Shown here: positions 52,501 through 59,478 of the stretch, piece after piece
Layout of the letters: every line of letters starts with the position of its first letter
Position numbering within the stretch: the stretch's first letter is position 1
Assembly (NCBI RefSeq): GCF_002885975.1
Contig: NZ_POSP01000001.1
Span: 620,001 to 684,000 of the forward strand
Length of the DNA stretch: 64,000 nucleotides
From: Paucibacter aquatile
Lineage (GTDB): Bacteria > Pseudomonadota > Gammaproteobacteria > Burkholderiales > Burkholderiaceae_C
Reading direction: 5' to 3'
Position numbers and translations under genes: made by a program
Notes under the pieces: model-generated
Database searches by the model: none
Told to the model about the DNA's origin: nothing
Seen by the model: only the letters and a program-made list of their open reading frames with translations

Positions 52501-52599
52501 GTCGGCCGGTTCCAGATGCCGGGCACCCGGGTCGAGGCCATGTACGCGCCCGAAAACTTCGCCGAGCTGCCCCAGGCCTCGCTGGAGGTGGCGCCTTGA
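46591..52599 (+). CDS. Bacterial alpha-2-macroglobulin (YfhM-like), thioester type
   Basis: 2002 residues. A secretory signal (hydrophobic core SLFGLLLLSLSLPALSA) leads to the periplasm; no lipobox Cys is seen, unlike the E. coli lipoprotein. Ig-like MG domains follow (for example YHVVELRSPRLGQALLDK, VTRLDRGQPVEGAEVVVHD). The A2M region contains DSLTSFRLVAVADAGSHQFG, and the thioester motif is SCLEQQTSK with the reactive Cys at residue 1544. A receptor-like domain ends the protein. It is thought to trap invading proteases. It is coupled to pbpC (overlap TTGA), the usual partnership: trap plus peptidoglycan repair synthase. Confidence 0.94.
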   Translation: MGQQKNRFSRYSGLARDPRASRAPWAAPSLFGLLLLSLSLPALSAATVSVSPSAEVAEFHQLRVSFSEPVVPAGDPRLPAPVSLSCGGKALKLDEGRWNNAREWVWRAGSPGSVVGPEQSCEVHVLDSFKAVGGALSGPQTVSFRTGPVRLQQVQPWPGSEIEEDQHFLLRFNGAISETQLRQRAWCEVEGLGERIPVQAVQGEALAAVLKSRGRSQAAARLPGSHWLLHCQRPLPQATKMRLLWSNSDAGPQAAAKRRADETHAYQVRRPFTAEFSCERERANVPCMPVRPMRVLFSAPVSREQALQLTLKSASGQLLKPLKPKGEESAELSMLEFPFPLAENAAFSLQMPAGLKDMTGRPLANAASFPLQVATGASPPLAKFAAAPFGVIEREPGGKEPALLPITMRHVQSDWGGGGAAQAPGEIRVKRLSSPAEVLAWYARVSRYHESQLSAREAGLPEGQWYETLQETDGRGQPVARKQMRHIASRELALLDKDPQAQTLKLPPPPTPPQGAEPRPFEVIGLPLNEPGYHVVELRSPRLGQALLDKTAPMFVRTGVLVTNLGVHFKWSRENSLVWVTRLDRGQPVEGAEVVVHDCAGKPLWSGRTDAQGRALVQQALQPPGWDDKRCVAERGFFVTAQKADAAGAAPDMAFVFSNWNRGIEPWRFNLPTIYGAGSPEVRVHTVLDRSLLRAGETVSMKHFFRLETRQGLKLAGPEQLPTKLKLTHLGSGSEVELPISWPSPRSASSQWVIPAGAKLGSYSIELLRESRGAGDGEARSWMAGSFHVEEFRVPLISATLSAPKAVQVAPKELRLGAQLNYQAGGPMAQAPLRFSALLRPRSLHFAGYEEFSFEPPRGLGEAERFQDEGEGEEGASPARDTRLVLDKQPAVTDRQGAAEAVIKNLPALSRPSELLAELSYSDPNGEVRSVNQTVALWPSKLVLGLRTRSWSNNRGSLAFSALALDTAGKPVAGQRLEVKAQLRQTLSSRKRMVGGFYAYDNRTELKDLGTVCSGSSDAQGLLACEAKLEVSGEVELVLSAKDSEGRPSQAAASAWMSQEGELWFAQDNDDRIDVLAEKKRYVPGETARFQVRMPFREATALVAIEREGVIDTRVVKLTGRDPSFELKIERAWAPNVYVSVLALRGRIQHVPWYSFFSWGWRAPRDWWAAWRESRNMPAPTAMVDLAKPSYKLGVAAVQVGLAEHQLQVKVSPERSQYGVRETVRTRVQVTQDGRPVPGAELAFAAVDEGLLALRGNSSWELLPAMIQQRSWGVDTATAQSEIIGRRHYGRKAVAAGGGGGRAPTRELFDTLLLWRSTVKLDARGEALIEVPLNDSLTSFRLVAVADAGSHQFGTGQATVRVTQDLQVLSGLPPLVREGDEFQANLTLRNSSARVMNLRAELQVQPQVAAGAAALPVTTLPAQTLKLAAGEARELSWSFKVPEGSSGLQWQATASEQGSASGGQAPARDQLRVSQRVLPAVPVQVWQASLSQLDGRLSLPVAPPAGAWPETGAKRGGVNLVLQRRLGGDLPGPRRFFETYPYSCLEQQTSKALGLHDAALWQSVLAAMPSYLDSDGLAHYFPPRPDEASRGSERLTAYLLAASHEAGRDIPPALREKLLQGLTAYIDGRISRSSWSPRGAEIDADVRRLAVLEALSRYGRATPAGLSTVNAKALASWPTAAVIDWLNIHKRMAQAPQRAQRLAEAQALLRSRVLYQGTVLRFSTEESDAWWWLMDNADANASRLMLAVLDEAGWAEELPRLLQGSLGRQTRGAWSSTTANLWGVLALDKFAARFESVKPGGKTEATLSPAPLQALDWSRQPEGGSLLLPWNSGNLNVEHKGAGKPWLTVQSLAAVPLKQAASAGYRLQRTVQAVEQKVAGRWSRGDVLRVRLELEAGSDMAWVVLADPLPGGAAVLGAERVAELSRNAKPGDEARVPPTFEERSHEAWRAYFERLPRGKHVLEYTVRLNNVGRFQMPGTRVEAMYAPENFAELPQASLEVAP

Positions 52600-54809
52600 G
52601 GGGATGCGTTCGCGGGGCATGGCTGCTGGCCGGCCTGCTGCTCGCCGCGAGCGCGCCGGCCCTGGCGCAGCCCAGCTTTCAGGAGATCAAGGCCGCACAT
52701 CGGGTGTCGGATCTCACCCTGCTGGACCGGCGCGGCGAGCCGCTGCAGACCCTGCGCCTGGACCCGCAGCGGCGCGTGCTCGACTGGCTGCCATTGAGCC
52801 AACTCTCGCCGGCCTTGCTGCAGGCGATCTTGCTGGGCGAGGATCGGCGCTTTTACGAGCACAGCGGTGTGGACTGGAGTGCCGTGGCCAGCAGCGCCTG
52901 GGCCAATCTCTGGAACCAGCGCACACGCGGCGCGTCTACCGTGACCATGCAGCTGGCCGGCTTGATCGACGCCGGCCTGGCCCGCCCGGCGGGCGGCCGC
53001 AGCGCCGGCCAGAAGCTGGGCCAGGTCTGGCTGGCGAGTCAGCTGGAGCGGCGCTGGAGCAAGGCGCAGATCCTGGAGGCCTACCTCAACAGCGTGCCCT
53101 TCCGGGGCGAGCTGGTCGGCATCCACGCGCTGTCCCAGGTGCTGTTCGGCAAACACCCCTCGGGCCTGACGGCGGTCGAGGGCGCCCTGGCCGCCGCCCT
53201 GCTGCGCGCGCCCAATGCCGGCGTGGCGGCTTGGAGCCAGCGCGCCTGCGGCCTGCTCAAGCTGCAGGGCCTGGGCTGCGAAGCCGTGGCGGGCCAGGCC
53301 GAGGCGGCCTTGCTGCGCCCGGCCGGCATGCCGCTGGGTGAACAGCTGGCGCCCCATTTCGCCCGCCAGGTCTTGCGAGCGGAGGGGCCGGCCCAGCAGC
53401 GCAGCAGCCTGGATGCGGGCTTGCAGCGCCAGGCGGCCCGCCTGCTCAAGAACCAGCTGGCCGAGCTGGGCGGGCGCAATGTGGAGGACGGCGCCGTGCT
53501 CGTGCTGGACAACGCCAGCGGCCAGGTGCGCGCCTGGGTGGGCAGCAGCGGCGCCTTCTCGGCCGCGGCCCAGGTGGACGGCGTGCTGGCGCGGCGCCAG
53601 CCGGGCTCCACGCTCAAGCCCTTCATCTACCAGCTGGCGCTGGAGCGGCGCCTGATCACGGCGGCCAGCCTGCTGGAGGATTCCCCGGCGCAGATCAACA
53701 CCCCGGCGGGCCTCTACATCCCGCAGAACTACGACCGGCAGTTCAAGGGCTTCGTCTCGGCGCGCAGCGCCCTGGGCAGCAGCCTCAATGTGCCGGCCGT
53801 GCGCTTGATGGCAATGCTGGGCAGCGATGCGGTGTTCGAGCGCCTGAACCAGCTCGGCCTGCAGCTCAGCGAGACGGCCGGCTTTTACGGCCTCTCGTTG
53901 GCCTTGGGCAGCGCCGATGTGACGCTGCTCAATCTGGCCAATGCCTACCGCAGCCTGGCCAATGGGGGCGTGCTGGGGCCGGTGCAGATGCAGGCCCAGG
54001 TTCAGGCTCAAGCGCAGTCACAGTCGCCGGCGGCGCAGACCGGCCGCCGCCGTGTGGCCGAGGCCGGCGCCAGCTTCATCGTGGCCGACATGCTGGCTGA
54101 CAACAACGCGCGCGCCATCAGCTTCGGTCTCGACAGCCCGCTGGCCCTGGCCAGCTTCGCGGCGGTCAAGACCGGCACCAGCAAGGACATGCGCGACAAC
54201 TGGTGCCTGGGTTTCAGCGATCGCTACACGGTCGGCGTGTGGGTCGGCAATGCCAGCGGTGCGCCCATGCACGGCGTCAGTGGCATCAGCGGGGCGGCGC
54301 CGGTCTGGGCCGGCTTGATGCGCTATTTGCACCAAGGGCGGCCCTCGCGCGCGCCGGCGGCGCCGGCCAGCGTGCTGCCGCTGACGGTTCAGTTCGACGG
54401 GGTGCCCGAGCCGGCGCGGCGCGAGTGGTTTGTGCGCGGCACCGAGCAGGTGCGCTGGGGCGCGGGCAGCCAGCTGCATGCTTCAGCTGAGGTGCAGGGC
54501 ATTCGCAGCCCGGTGGATGGCAGTGTCTTCGCGCTCGACCCCGACATGCCGCCCCAGGCGCAAAAAATCCGTTTCGAAGGCCAGTCCGGTCAGTGGGAGC
54601 TGGACGGCAGGATCCTCGGCCGCGGGCGCCAGCTGAACTGGGCGCCCTGGCCCGGCCGCCATCAGCTGCGCCTGCTGGATGCGCGCGGGCGCGAGCTGCA
54701 GCGCCTCAGTTTCGAGGTGCGCGGCGCCCAGCTGAAGCCGGGCGCGCCGGGGTCGCCTGTGTCGCCCGCTCGCGCACGGCCTGCGCCTTCGCCGGCAGGC
54801 CTTCGCTGA
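52596..54809 (+). CDS. pbpC: Penicillin-binding protein 1C
   Basis: 737 residues from a TTG at 52596, whose last two bases begin the TGA stop of the macroglobulin gene. A strong GGAGG site 7 bases before it supports this start. A signal/anchor segment (AWLLAGLLLAASAPALAQ) is followed by the GT51 transglycosylase (LLGEDRRFYEHSGVDW, RGASTVTMQLAG). The transpeptidase has S338-T-L-K341, S396-L-N398 and K525-T-G-T528. A C-terminal BiPBP_C-like beta-domain ends it. It polymerises and cross-links peptidoglycan in the periplasm. Its last 104 bp overlap the convergent permease gene. Confidence 0.94.
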   Translation: MRGCVRGAWLLAGLLLAASAPALAQPSFQEIKAAHRVSDLTLLDRRGEPLQTLRLDPQRRVLDWLPLSQLSPALLQAILLGEDRRFYEHSGVDWSAVASSAWANLWNQRTRGASTVTMQLAGLIDAGLARPAGGRSAGQKLGQVWLASQLERRWSKAQILEAYLNSVPFRGELVGIHALSQVLFGKHPSGLTAVEGALAAALLRAPNAGVAAWSQRACGLLKLQGLGCEAVAGQAEAALLRPAGMPLGEQLAPHFARQVLRAEGPAQQRSSLDAGLQRQAARLLKNQLAELGGRNVEDGAVLVLDNASGQVRAWVGSSGAFSAAAQVDGVLARRQPGSTLKPFIYQLALERRLITAASLLEDSPAQINTPAGLYIPQNYDRQFKGFVSARSALGSSLNVPAVRLMAMLGSDAVFERLNQLGLQLSETAGFYGLSLALGSADVTLLNLANAYRSLANGGVLGPVQMQAQVQAQAQSQSPAAQTGRRRVAEAGASFIVADMLADNNARAISFGLDSPLALASFAAVKTGTSKDMRDNWCLGFSDRYTVGVWVGNASGAPMHGVSGISGAAPVWAGLMRYLHQGRPSRAPAAPASVLPLTVQFDGVPEPARREWFVRGTEQVRWGAGSQLHASAEVQGIRSPVDGSVFALDPDMPPQAQKIRFEGQSGQWELDGRILGRGRQLNWAPWPGRHQLRLLDARGRELQRLSFEVRGAQLKPGAPGSPVSPARARPAPSPAGLR

Positions 54810-55878
54810 CCCAGGCTTCCAGCAAGGTGTAGGTCACGGCCAGCACCACCGGGCCGATGAACAGGCCCACCAGGCCGAAGGCCAGGAGGCCGCCGATCAC
54901 TCCGGCGAAGATCAGCAGCAGGGGCAGGTCGGCGCCTTTCTTGATCAGCCAGGGGCGCAGGAAGTTGTCCAGCGTGGTCACCAACAGAGTCCAGACCAGC
55001 AGCACTGTGGCCCAGACGTTGTCGCCGCTCCAGAATAACCAGGCCACAGCCGGCGCCAGCACCAGGGCCGGGCCGATCTGGGCCAGGCAGGCCATCAGCA
55101 TCACGGCGCACAGCAGACCGGCGAAGGGCACGCCGCTGATCCACAGGCCCAGGCCACCGAGCGCGGTCTGCACCAGGGCGGTGACCACAATGCCCAGGGC
55201 CACGCCGCGGATGGCTTGGCCGGCCAGGGTGATGACGGCGTCGCCTTGCTCGCCGGCCAGGCGGCGGGCGAAGCGGCGCACATGGAGCACAGCGCTCTCG
55301 CCCTCGCTGTAGAGGATGGCCGCGATGGCCACGGTGAGAAGGAATTGCAGTCCGATCATGCCCAGATTGCCGGCCTGGGCGGCCGTCCATTTGAGGCTGC
55401 TGCCCACATAGGGCTTGATCATGGCCAGCAGCGAGCTCAAGCCCTCCTGCGCCACCTTGTGCCAGAAGGCTGCCAGGTTCTCGCCGATCACCGGCAGGCT
55501 GGCCAACCAGGCCGGCGGTTCGGGGATTTGCGCATCCAGCAGCTTGGGCGCCCAGGCCATGACCTGATCGGCATGGGTCACGACGGTGGACAGCGCAATC
55601 GACAAGGGCACAAACAGCAGCAGCAGCAGGCCCAGCACCATGACGCTGGTGGCCAGGCCGCGCCGGCCCCAGAGCCGGGCCTGCAAGCTCTCCATCAGCG
55701 GCCAGGTGGCCACCACCACCATGGTCGCCCAGACGCTGGCGCCCAGAAAGGGCTGCAAGACCCACAAGGACGCAAAGATCAGCAAGGCCACGGCCAGCAC
55801 GGCCAGCAAGATGCGAGTGATGTCCTGGCGCGGCGCGTCGGGCGGGGGCGAGGAAGGCTGGGGCGAAGAAGGCTTCAT
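54706..55878 (-). CDS. AI-2E (PerM) family transporter
   Basis: About 390 residues with eight or so membrane helices: ILLAVLAVALLIFASLWVLQ, MVLGLLLLLFVPLSIALS, LGMIGLQFLLTVAIAAILY, and the family segment LDNFLRPWLIKKGADLPLLLIFAGVIGGL then GLVGLFIGPVVLAVTYTLLE. Members export quorum-sensing AI-2 or other solutes, or act in Na/H exchange; the substrate here is unknown. The ATG at 55878 is preferred over a GTG at 55896. The 3' end overlaps the end of pbpC by 104 bp in antisense, beyond the last membrane helix. Confidence 0.88.
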   Translation of the reverse strand: MKPSSPQPSSPPPDAPRQDITRILLAVLAVALLIFASLWVLQPFLGASVWATMVVVATWPLMESLQARLWGRRGLATSVMVLGLLLLLFVPLSIALSTVVTHADQVMAWAPKLLDAQIPEPPAWLASLPVIGENLAAFWHKVAQEGLSSLLAMIKPYVGSSLKWTAAQAGNLGMIGLQFLLTVAIAAILYSEGESAVLHVRRFARRLAGEQGDAVITLAGQAIRGVALGIVVTALVQTALGGLGLWISGVPFAGLLCAVMLMACLAQIGPALVLAPAVAWLFWSGDNVWATVLLVWTLLVTTLDNFLRPWLIKKGADLPLLLIFAGVIGGLLAFGLVGLFIGPVVLAVTYTLLEAWVSEGLPAKAQAVRERATQATPARPASAGRRAPRN

Positions 55879-55986
55879 GGTCGACAGGTTCGGCACTTAG
55901 GCCGGCAGCAGCGTTGGGCCCGATTCTCGGGCCAGAACGCTGCCGCGCCTTCGACCTCAGCTCAAGCGGCTGCGCAGGCCGCAGGC

Positions 55987-57030
55987 TCAGGGGTGCTCAT
56001 TGCGCGCGCGGATCACCAGGTCCACCAGGTCCGAGCCGCCGCTGGCGAAGTTGTTGCTGGCGTTGTGCGCGCTCTGCACGGCGACGGCATAGGGCTGGCC
56101 GTCCCAGTAGCCCCAGAAAGCGCCGCCGCTTTGGCCGGGCCAGACATCGCCACGATGGCTCATGCTTTCATGTGAATCCGGGCTCCAGAAATCACCGTCC
56201 AGGGCGATGCCGTCCTGCCAGATCGGGCGCTGGCCGCCCGTCAGGTCGCCGGGATAGCCGACATGGGTCCAGTAAGCGCCGCCGTCCCAGCTGTCGCTGT
56301 AGGACTTGGTGCCCAGCCAGCCGGTGGCATTGCCGACATTGCGATCCAGCACCACCACGACATAGTCGAACTTCGCCTCGTTGCTGTCGATGGTGGGCGG
56401 CGTCACCTTGACCTTGAAGTAGGTGCGCACGCCGTAGGCCGTGCCGTAGGGGGCGCTGCCGTTGTAGTACATGGGCGTGAATTTGAGCCAGCCCGTGGTG
56501 TTGTTGGGCCGCCAGTCAATCACATGCGAACAGGTCAACAGGTGGCGTGGGCCCACCATCACGCCGCTGCCATTGCCCAGCGGGCTCTCCACCCGTCCGT
56601 TGCAGCGCCAGGGGTAGGCGTTGCTGTAGAACACGCGCCGGCCGTCCGCCCCAAAGATGGTCTTCGCCCCGGCTTGCGGCTCGGGCAGGTAGTCCAGACG
56701 TTCGATGAACTTGGGCCGACGCAGGCTGGCCGGCTCCAGGCGGGCCGTGAACTCGACATCGACATGCTCGGGAATGAAGGCTTCGGTGCCGGCTTCAATG
56801 CCCTTGTCGCTGAGCGCGGCGCTCTTGCTCAGGGACTTGATCTCCACGGCTTCGGTGCCGCGCGGATAGCTGCGCCCATCGACTTCGATCATGGCTGGGG
56901 CCTGGCTCAGCAATTTTTCGCTGAGGCCGGCCGGCAGGCGGGCGCTGGCTTTGCGTGACTTGAGCTTGAGCACCGCTTCTTGCAGGCTCGGGGCGGGAAA
57001 CTCGCGGCTCAGTTCCAGATGTTCTTCCAT
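55987..57030 (-). CDS. V8/trypsin-like serine protease without visible signal peptide
   Basis: 347 residues. A region of about 130 residues (possible propeptide, EFPAPSLQEAVLKLKSRK) precedes a chymotrypsin-fold domain. The triad candidates are His169 in LLTCSHVID, Asp in EAKFDYVVVVLD, and Ser301 in WPGQSGGAFWG. Other segments such as GSGVMVGPRHLL and YWTHVGYPGDLTGGQRP match Glu-specific endopeptidase relatives. The ATG at 57030 has a GGGAG site about 8 bases upstream. No N-terminal hydrophobic signal is seen from this or the upstream start (57123), which is odd for such an enzyme. Secretion route and substrate are unknown. Confidence 0.85.
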   Translation of the reverse strand: MEEHLELSREFPAPSLQEAVLKLKSRKASARLPAGLSEKLLSQAPAMIEVDGRSYPRGTEAVEIKSLSKSAALSDKGIEAGTEAFIPEHVDVEFTARLEPASLRRPKFIERLDYLPEPQAGAKTIFGADGRRVFYSNAYPWRCNGRVESPLGNGSGVMVGPRHLLTCSHVIDWRPNNTTGWLKFTPMYYNGSAPYGTAYGVRTYFKVKVTPPTIDSNEAKFDYVVVVLDRNVGNATGWLGTKSYSDSWDGGAYWTHVGYPGDLTGGQRPIWQDGIALDGDFWSPDSHESMSHRGDVWPGQSGGAFWGYWDGQPYAVAVQSAHNASNNFASGGSDLVDLVIRARNEHP

Positions 57031-57441
57031 GGTGCAACTCCCAAGAATTGGCCCGCGCAGGGCAGGGCCAGAGGCAGGCCGGCTCGAGGTGAGCGAGGCC
57101 GACCGGGTTGAGTGAAATGACATGGCGAGGGCGTTGAAATCAACGCAGCTCTACGCGGGCGCGCATCTCGCATCCAAAGCGAAGAATCGCTGCGTGGGGC
57201 CCGTGGTGCAGCCAGCATCGGGCTGGGCATCGCAGCGAAGGCCGGGCCGTGGCTGCCCTGGCTGAAGGCAGATCGCGGTGCTGGCCGGGCGGCTGTTGTG
57301 CGGGCTTGGCAGCTCCAACTGCCGCGGCCCGTACCGCTCCGATGCACATGCTAGGCCGACCGCTTGGGCTCACAACCCCTAGCTTCTGGCTTGCCAGGCA
57401 CGGACGGCGGGCCGTGCTCGACTTCGGTGAAAATTCCCTGC
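57031..57441. other. Intergenic stretch without a recognised gene
   Basis: About 410 bases between the divergent protease and ybaK genes. I see no RNA gene, repeat or convincing reading frame, only scattered short inverted segments. It must contain promoters for both neighbours, but no clear -35/-10 pair stands out. Confidence 0.5.
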
Positions 57442-57936
57442 ATGTCCAAGAAAACAGCCCATGTCAGCGAGACCCCGGCCACGCAGTTCCTGCGTCAGCG
57501 CCAGATCGCCTTCAGCGAACATGTCTACGACTATGTCGAGCATGGCGGTACCGCTGAAAGTTCGCGTCAGCTCGGTGTGCCCGAGCACCAGGTCGTCAAG
57601 ACCCTGGTGATGCAGGACGAACGCGCCCAGCCCTTGATCGTGCTGATGCATGGCGACCAGAAGGTCAGCCTGAAAGAGCTGGCACGCCAGATCCCCTGCA
57701 AAAAGGTCGAGCCCTGCAAGCCCGAGGTGGCGCAGCGTCACAGCGGCTATCTGGTCGGCGGCACCTCGCCTTTTGGCACGCGCAAGACCATGCCGGTGTA
57801 CGTCGAGGCCAGCATCCTTGCGCTGGAGCGCATCTGCATCAATGGCGGGCGGCGTGGCTACCTGGTGGGTTTGGACCCGCGGGTTCTGCCGGAGCTGCTG
57901 CAGGCGCGGGCGGTGCAGTGCGCCAGTGCAGAATAG
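57442..57936 (+). CDS. ybaK: Cys-tRNA(Pro)/Cys-tRNA(Cys) deacylase YbaK/EbsC
   Basis: 164 residues. Trans-editing enzyme that hydrolyses Cys mis-attached to tRNA-Pro. Family signatures are VPEHQVVKTLVMQDE, VSLKELARQIPCKKVEPCKPE, the SPFGTRKTMPVYVE strand-loop and CINGGRRGYLVGLDP. The length is typical. The ATG at 57442 is the first that leaves a normal N-terminus. It is followed by plsY after 6 bp, so cotranscription is likely. Confidence 0.94.
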   Translation: MSKKTAHVSETPATQFLRQRQIAFSEHVYDYVEHGGTAESSRQLGVPEHQVVKTLVMQDERAQPLIVLMHGDQKVSLKELARQIPCKKVEPCKPEVAQRHSGYLVGGTSPFGTRKTMPVYVEASILALERICINGGRRGYLVGLDPRVLPELLQARAVQCASAE

Positions 57937-57942
57937 CGTCCC

Positions 57943-58671
57943 ATGCAAGACACTCTTTTCCCTCTCCTGGCCGCGCTTGTCGGCTACCTCGTCGGGTCTC
58001 TGTCCTTTGCCGTCATCGTCAGCCGGGCCATGGGCTTGTCCGATCCGCGCAGCTACGGCTCGGGCAACCCCGGTGCCACCAATGTGCTGCGCTCGGGCAA
58101 CAAGGCCGCGGCGATTTTGACCCTGGTGTTTGACGCGCTGAAAGGCTATGTGCCGGTGCTGTTGGTGTTGCAGTTCGGCGCCCGTTTCAGTCTCGGCGAG
58201 GGCACGGCGGCTCTGGTCGGCCTCGCTGCATTCCTGGGCCATCTGTGGCCGGTGTTCTTCCGCTTCGAAGGCGGCAAGGGCGTGGCCACAGCGGCCGGCG
58301 TGATCCTGGCGCTGAACCCGGTCTTGGGCGCCGCCACCTTGTTGACCTGGCTGGCGATCGCCTATTTCACCCGCTACTCGTCCCTGGCCGCCATCGTCTC
58401 CGCCGCGTTCGCGCCCATCTACGAGATGTTCGGCTGGGGCACCGGCCCCAATGTCGGCGTGCTGGTGCTGATGGGCCTGCTGCTGGTCTGGCGCCACAGC
58501 GCCAATATCAAGAAGCTGATGAATGGCACCGAAAGCCGTCTGGGCCAGAAAGCGGCCGTGGCACCGCCCGCCGGCAGCAGCAAGAAACACCCGCATGGTC
58601 CCGAGGCAGCCCATGCCCACGGCCATTCGCACAAGCATCCCAAAAAGAAGGAAAGGCAAGCAACCAAATGA
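57943..58671 (+). CDS. plsY: Glycerol-3-phosphate acyltransferase PlsY with His-rich tail
   Basis: 242 residues, about 40 longer than usual. PlsY acylates glycerol-3-phosphate from acyl-phosphate in the inner membrane, making lysophosphatidic acid. Its three conserved loops are visible: GSGNPGATNVLRSGNK, FLGHLWPVFFRFEGGKGVATAAGV and the late loop after YSSLAAIVSA. Five membrane helices are expected. After the last helix (VGVLVLMGLLLVWRH) an unusual tail, rich in His and Lys (HPHGPEAAHAHGHSHKHPKK), runs to the stop. The stop overlaps the next start (ATGA). Confidence 0.94.
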   Translation: MQDTLFPLLAALVGYLVGSLSFAVIVSRAMGLSDPRSYGSGNPGATNVLRSGNKAAAILTLVFDALKGYVPVLLVLQFGARFSLGEGTAALVGLAAFLGHLWPVFFRFEGGKGVATAAGVILALNPVLGAATLLTWLAIAYFTRYSSLAAIVSAAFAPIYEMFGWGTGPNVGVLVLMGLLLVWRHSANIKKLMNGTESRLGQKAAVAPPAGSSKKHPHGPEAAHAHGHSHKHPKKKERQATK

Positions 58672-59018
58672 CGACGATCCAACGATTTGATGTCGGCGCC
58701 CGCATGTCCGAGATGGCCGTGCACAACGGCGTGGTCTACCTGGCCGGCCAGGTGCCCGAAGACGCCAGCCAGGACATCACCGGCCAGACGGCCCAGGTGC
58801 TGGCCATGATCGACGCTCTGTTGGCTCGTGCCGGCAGCGACAAGAGCAAGATCCTGCGTGCGCAGATCTACATCGCCGACCTGGCCGATTTCCCCGGCAT
58901 GAACGCCGCCTGGGACGCGTGGGTGGTACCCGGCCACACGCCGCCGCGCGCCACGGTCGAGGCCAAGCTGGCCCGGCCGGAGTGGAAGGTCGAGATTGTT
59001 GTGACTGCTGCGGTTTGA
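58668..59018 (+). CDS. RidA/YjgF-family protein
   Basis: 116 residues. The RidA pattern: VHNGVVYLAGQVPEDASQDI, TAQVLAMIDALLARAGSDKS, KILRAQIYIADLADFPGMNAAW, and the C-terminal PPRATVEAKLARPEWKVEIVV. RidA proteins hydrolyse reactive enamine/imine intermediates; the Arg in PPRATVE matches the catalytic Arg of active members. The ATG overlaps the plsY stop by 4 bp. An intrinsic terminator follows 23 bp after the stop. Confidence 0.92.
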   Translation: MTTIQRFDVGARMSEMAVHNGVVYLAGQVPEDASQDITGQTAQVLAMIDALLARAGSDKSKILRAQIYIADLADFPGMNAAWDAWVVPGHTPPRATVEAKLARPEWKVEIVVTAAV

Positions 59019-59041
59019 GCGGCCATTCTCAAGACAACAAG

Positions 59042-59077
59042 AAGGCGGGGTCGAAATGAGTCGACGCCGCCTTTTTT
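59042..59077 (+). terminator. Intrinsic terminator whose loop holds the glutaredoxin start codon
   Basis: The stem runs 59042-59054 with 59061-59073: 12 pairs and one G-G mismatch, AAGGCGG/CCGCCTT at the base and GTCGA/TCGAC at the top. The loop AATGAG contains the ATG (59056-59058) of the next gene. A run of five T follows. Confidence 0.85.
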
Positions 59078-59457
59078 CTTTTGGGGCTGTGGCCTGGCGC
59101 GAGCTCTGGCCGCTGCTGGCGATCGTCGCCGTGGTGTGGGGGCTGAGCACTTGGGCCCGCCAAGGCCTGCATGAGGGCCAGGCGCAAAGCCTCCGGGAGA
59201 GGGCAAAGCCGGGCGATATCGTGATGCTGTCCAGCCGCAGCTGTGCCTACTGCAGCCAGGCACGCGAGTGGTTTGAAGCGGAGCGCATTCCCTACGCCGA
59301 GTGCTTCATCGAGAGCAATGCGCAGTGCGCGCAGCGTTTCCGGGAGACCCTGGCACAAGGCACGCCCACCTTCCTGGTCCGAGGTCAGGTCATCGTGGGT
59401 CTGGATCGGGCGCGGATGGTGGCGCTGCTGGAGCAGGCGGGGGCTGTGCAGCGCTAG
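59056..59457 (+). CDS. Membrane-anchored glutaredoxin-like protein
   Basis: 133 residues. A basic N-terminus and one membrane helix (LWPLLAIVAVVWGLSTWA) are followed by a thioredoxin-fold domain with SRSCAYCSQAREWF (CxxC redox site), a second Cys pair, GTPTFLVRGQ (cis-Pro TPTF) and GLDRARMVALLEQ. It probably faces the periplasm or the cytoplasmic membrane surface; orientation is not clear. The ATG lies in the loop of the preceding terminator. A GTG at 59089 after the T-run is an alternative start that would keep the membrane helix. Confidence 0.82.
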   Translation: MSRRRLFSFGAVAWRELWPLLAIVAVVWGLSTWARQGLHEGQAQSLRERAKPGDIVMLSSRSCAYCSQAREWFEAERIPYAECFIESNAQCAQRFRETLAQGTPTFLVRGQVIVGLDRARMVALLEQAGAVQR

Positions 59458-59478
59458 CTTTGTCGCTGGCACCGGTGT

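Noticed and set aside
57009..57347. Minus-strand 112-codon open frame upstream of the protease
   Set aside because: Pro/Ala/Arg-rich with no motif, and it overlaps the start of the protease gene in another frame.
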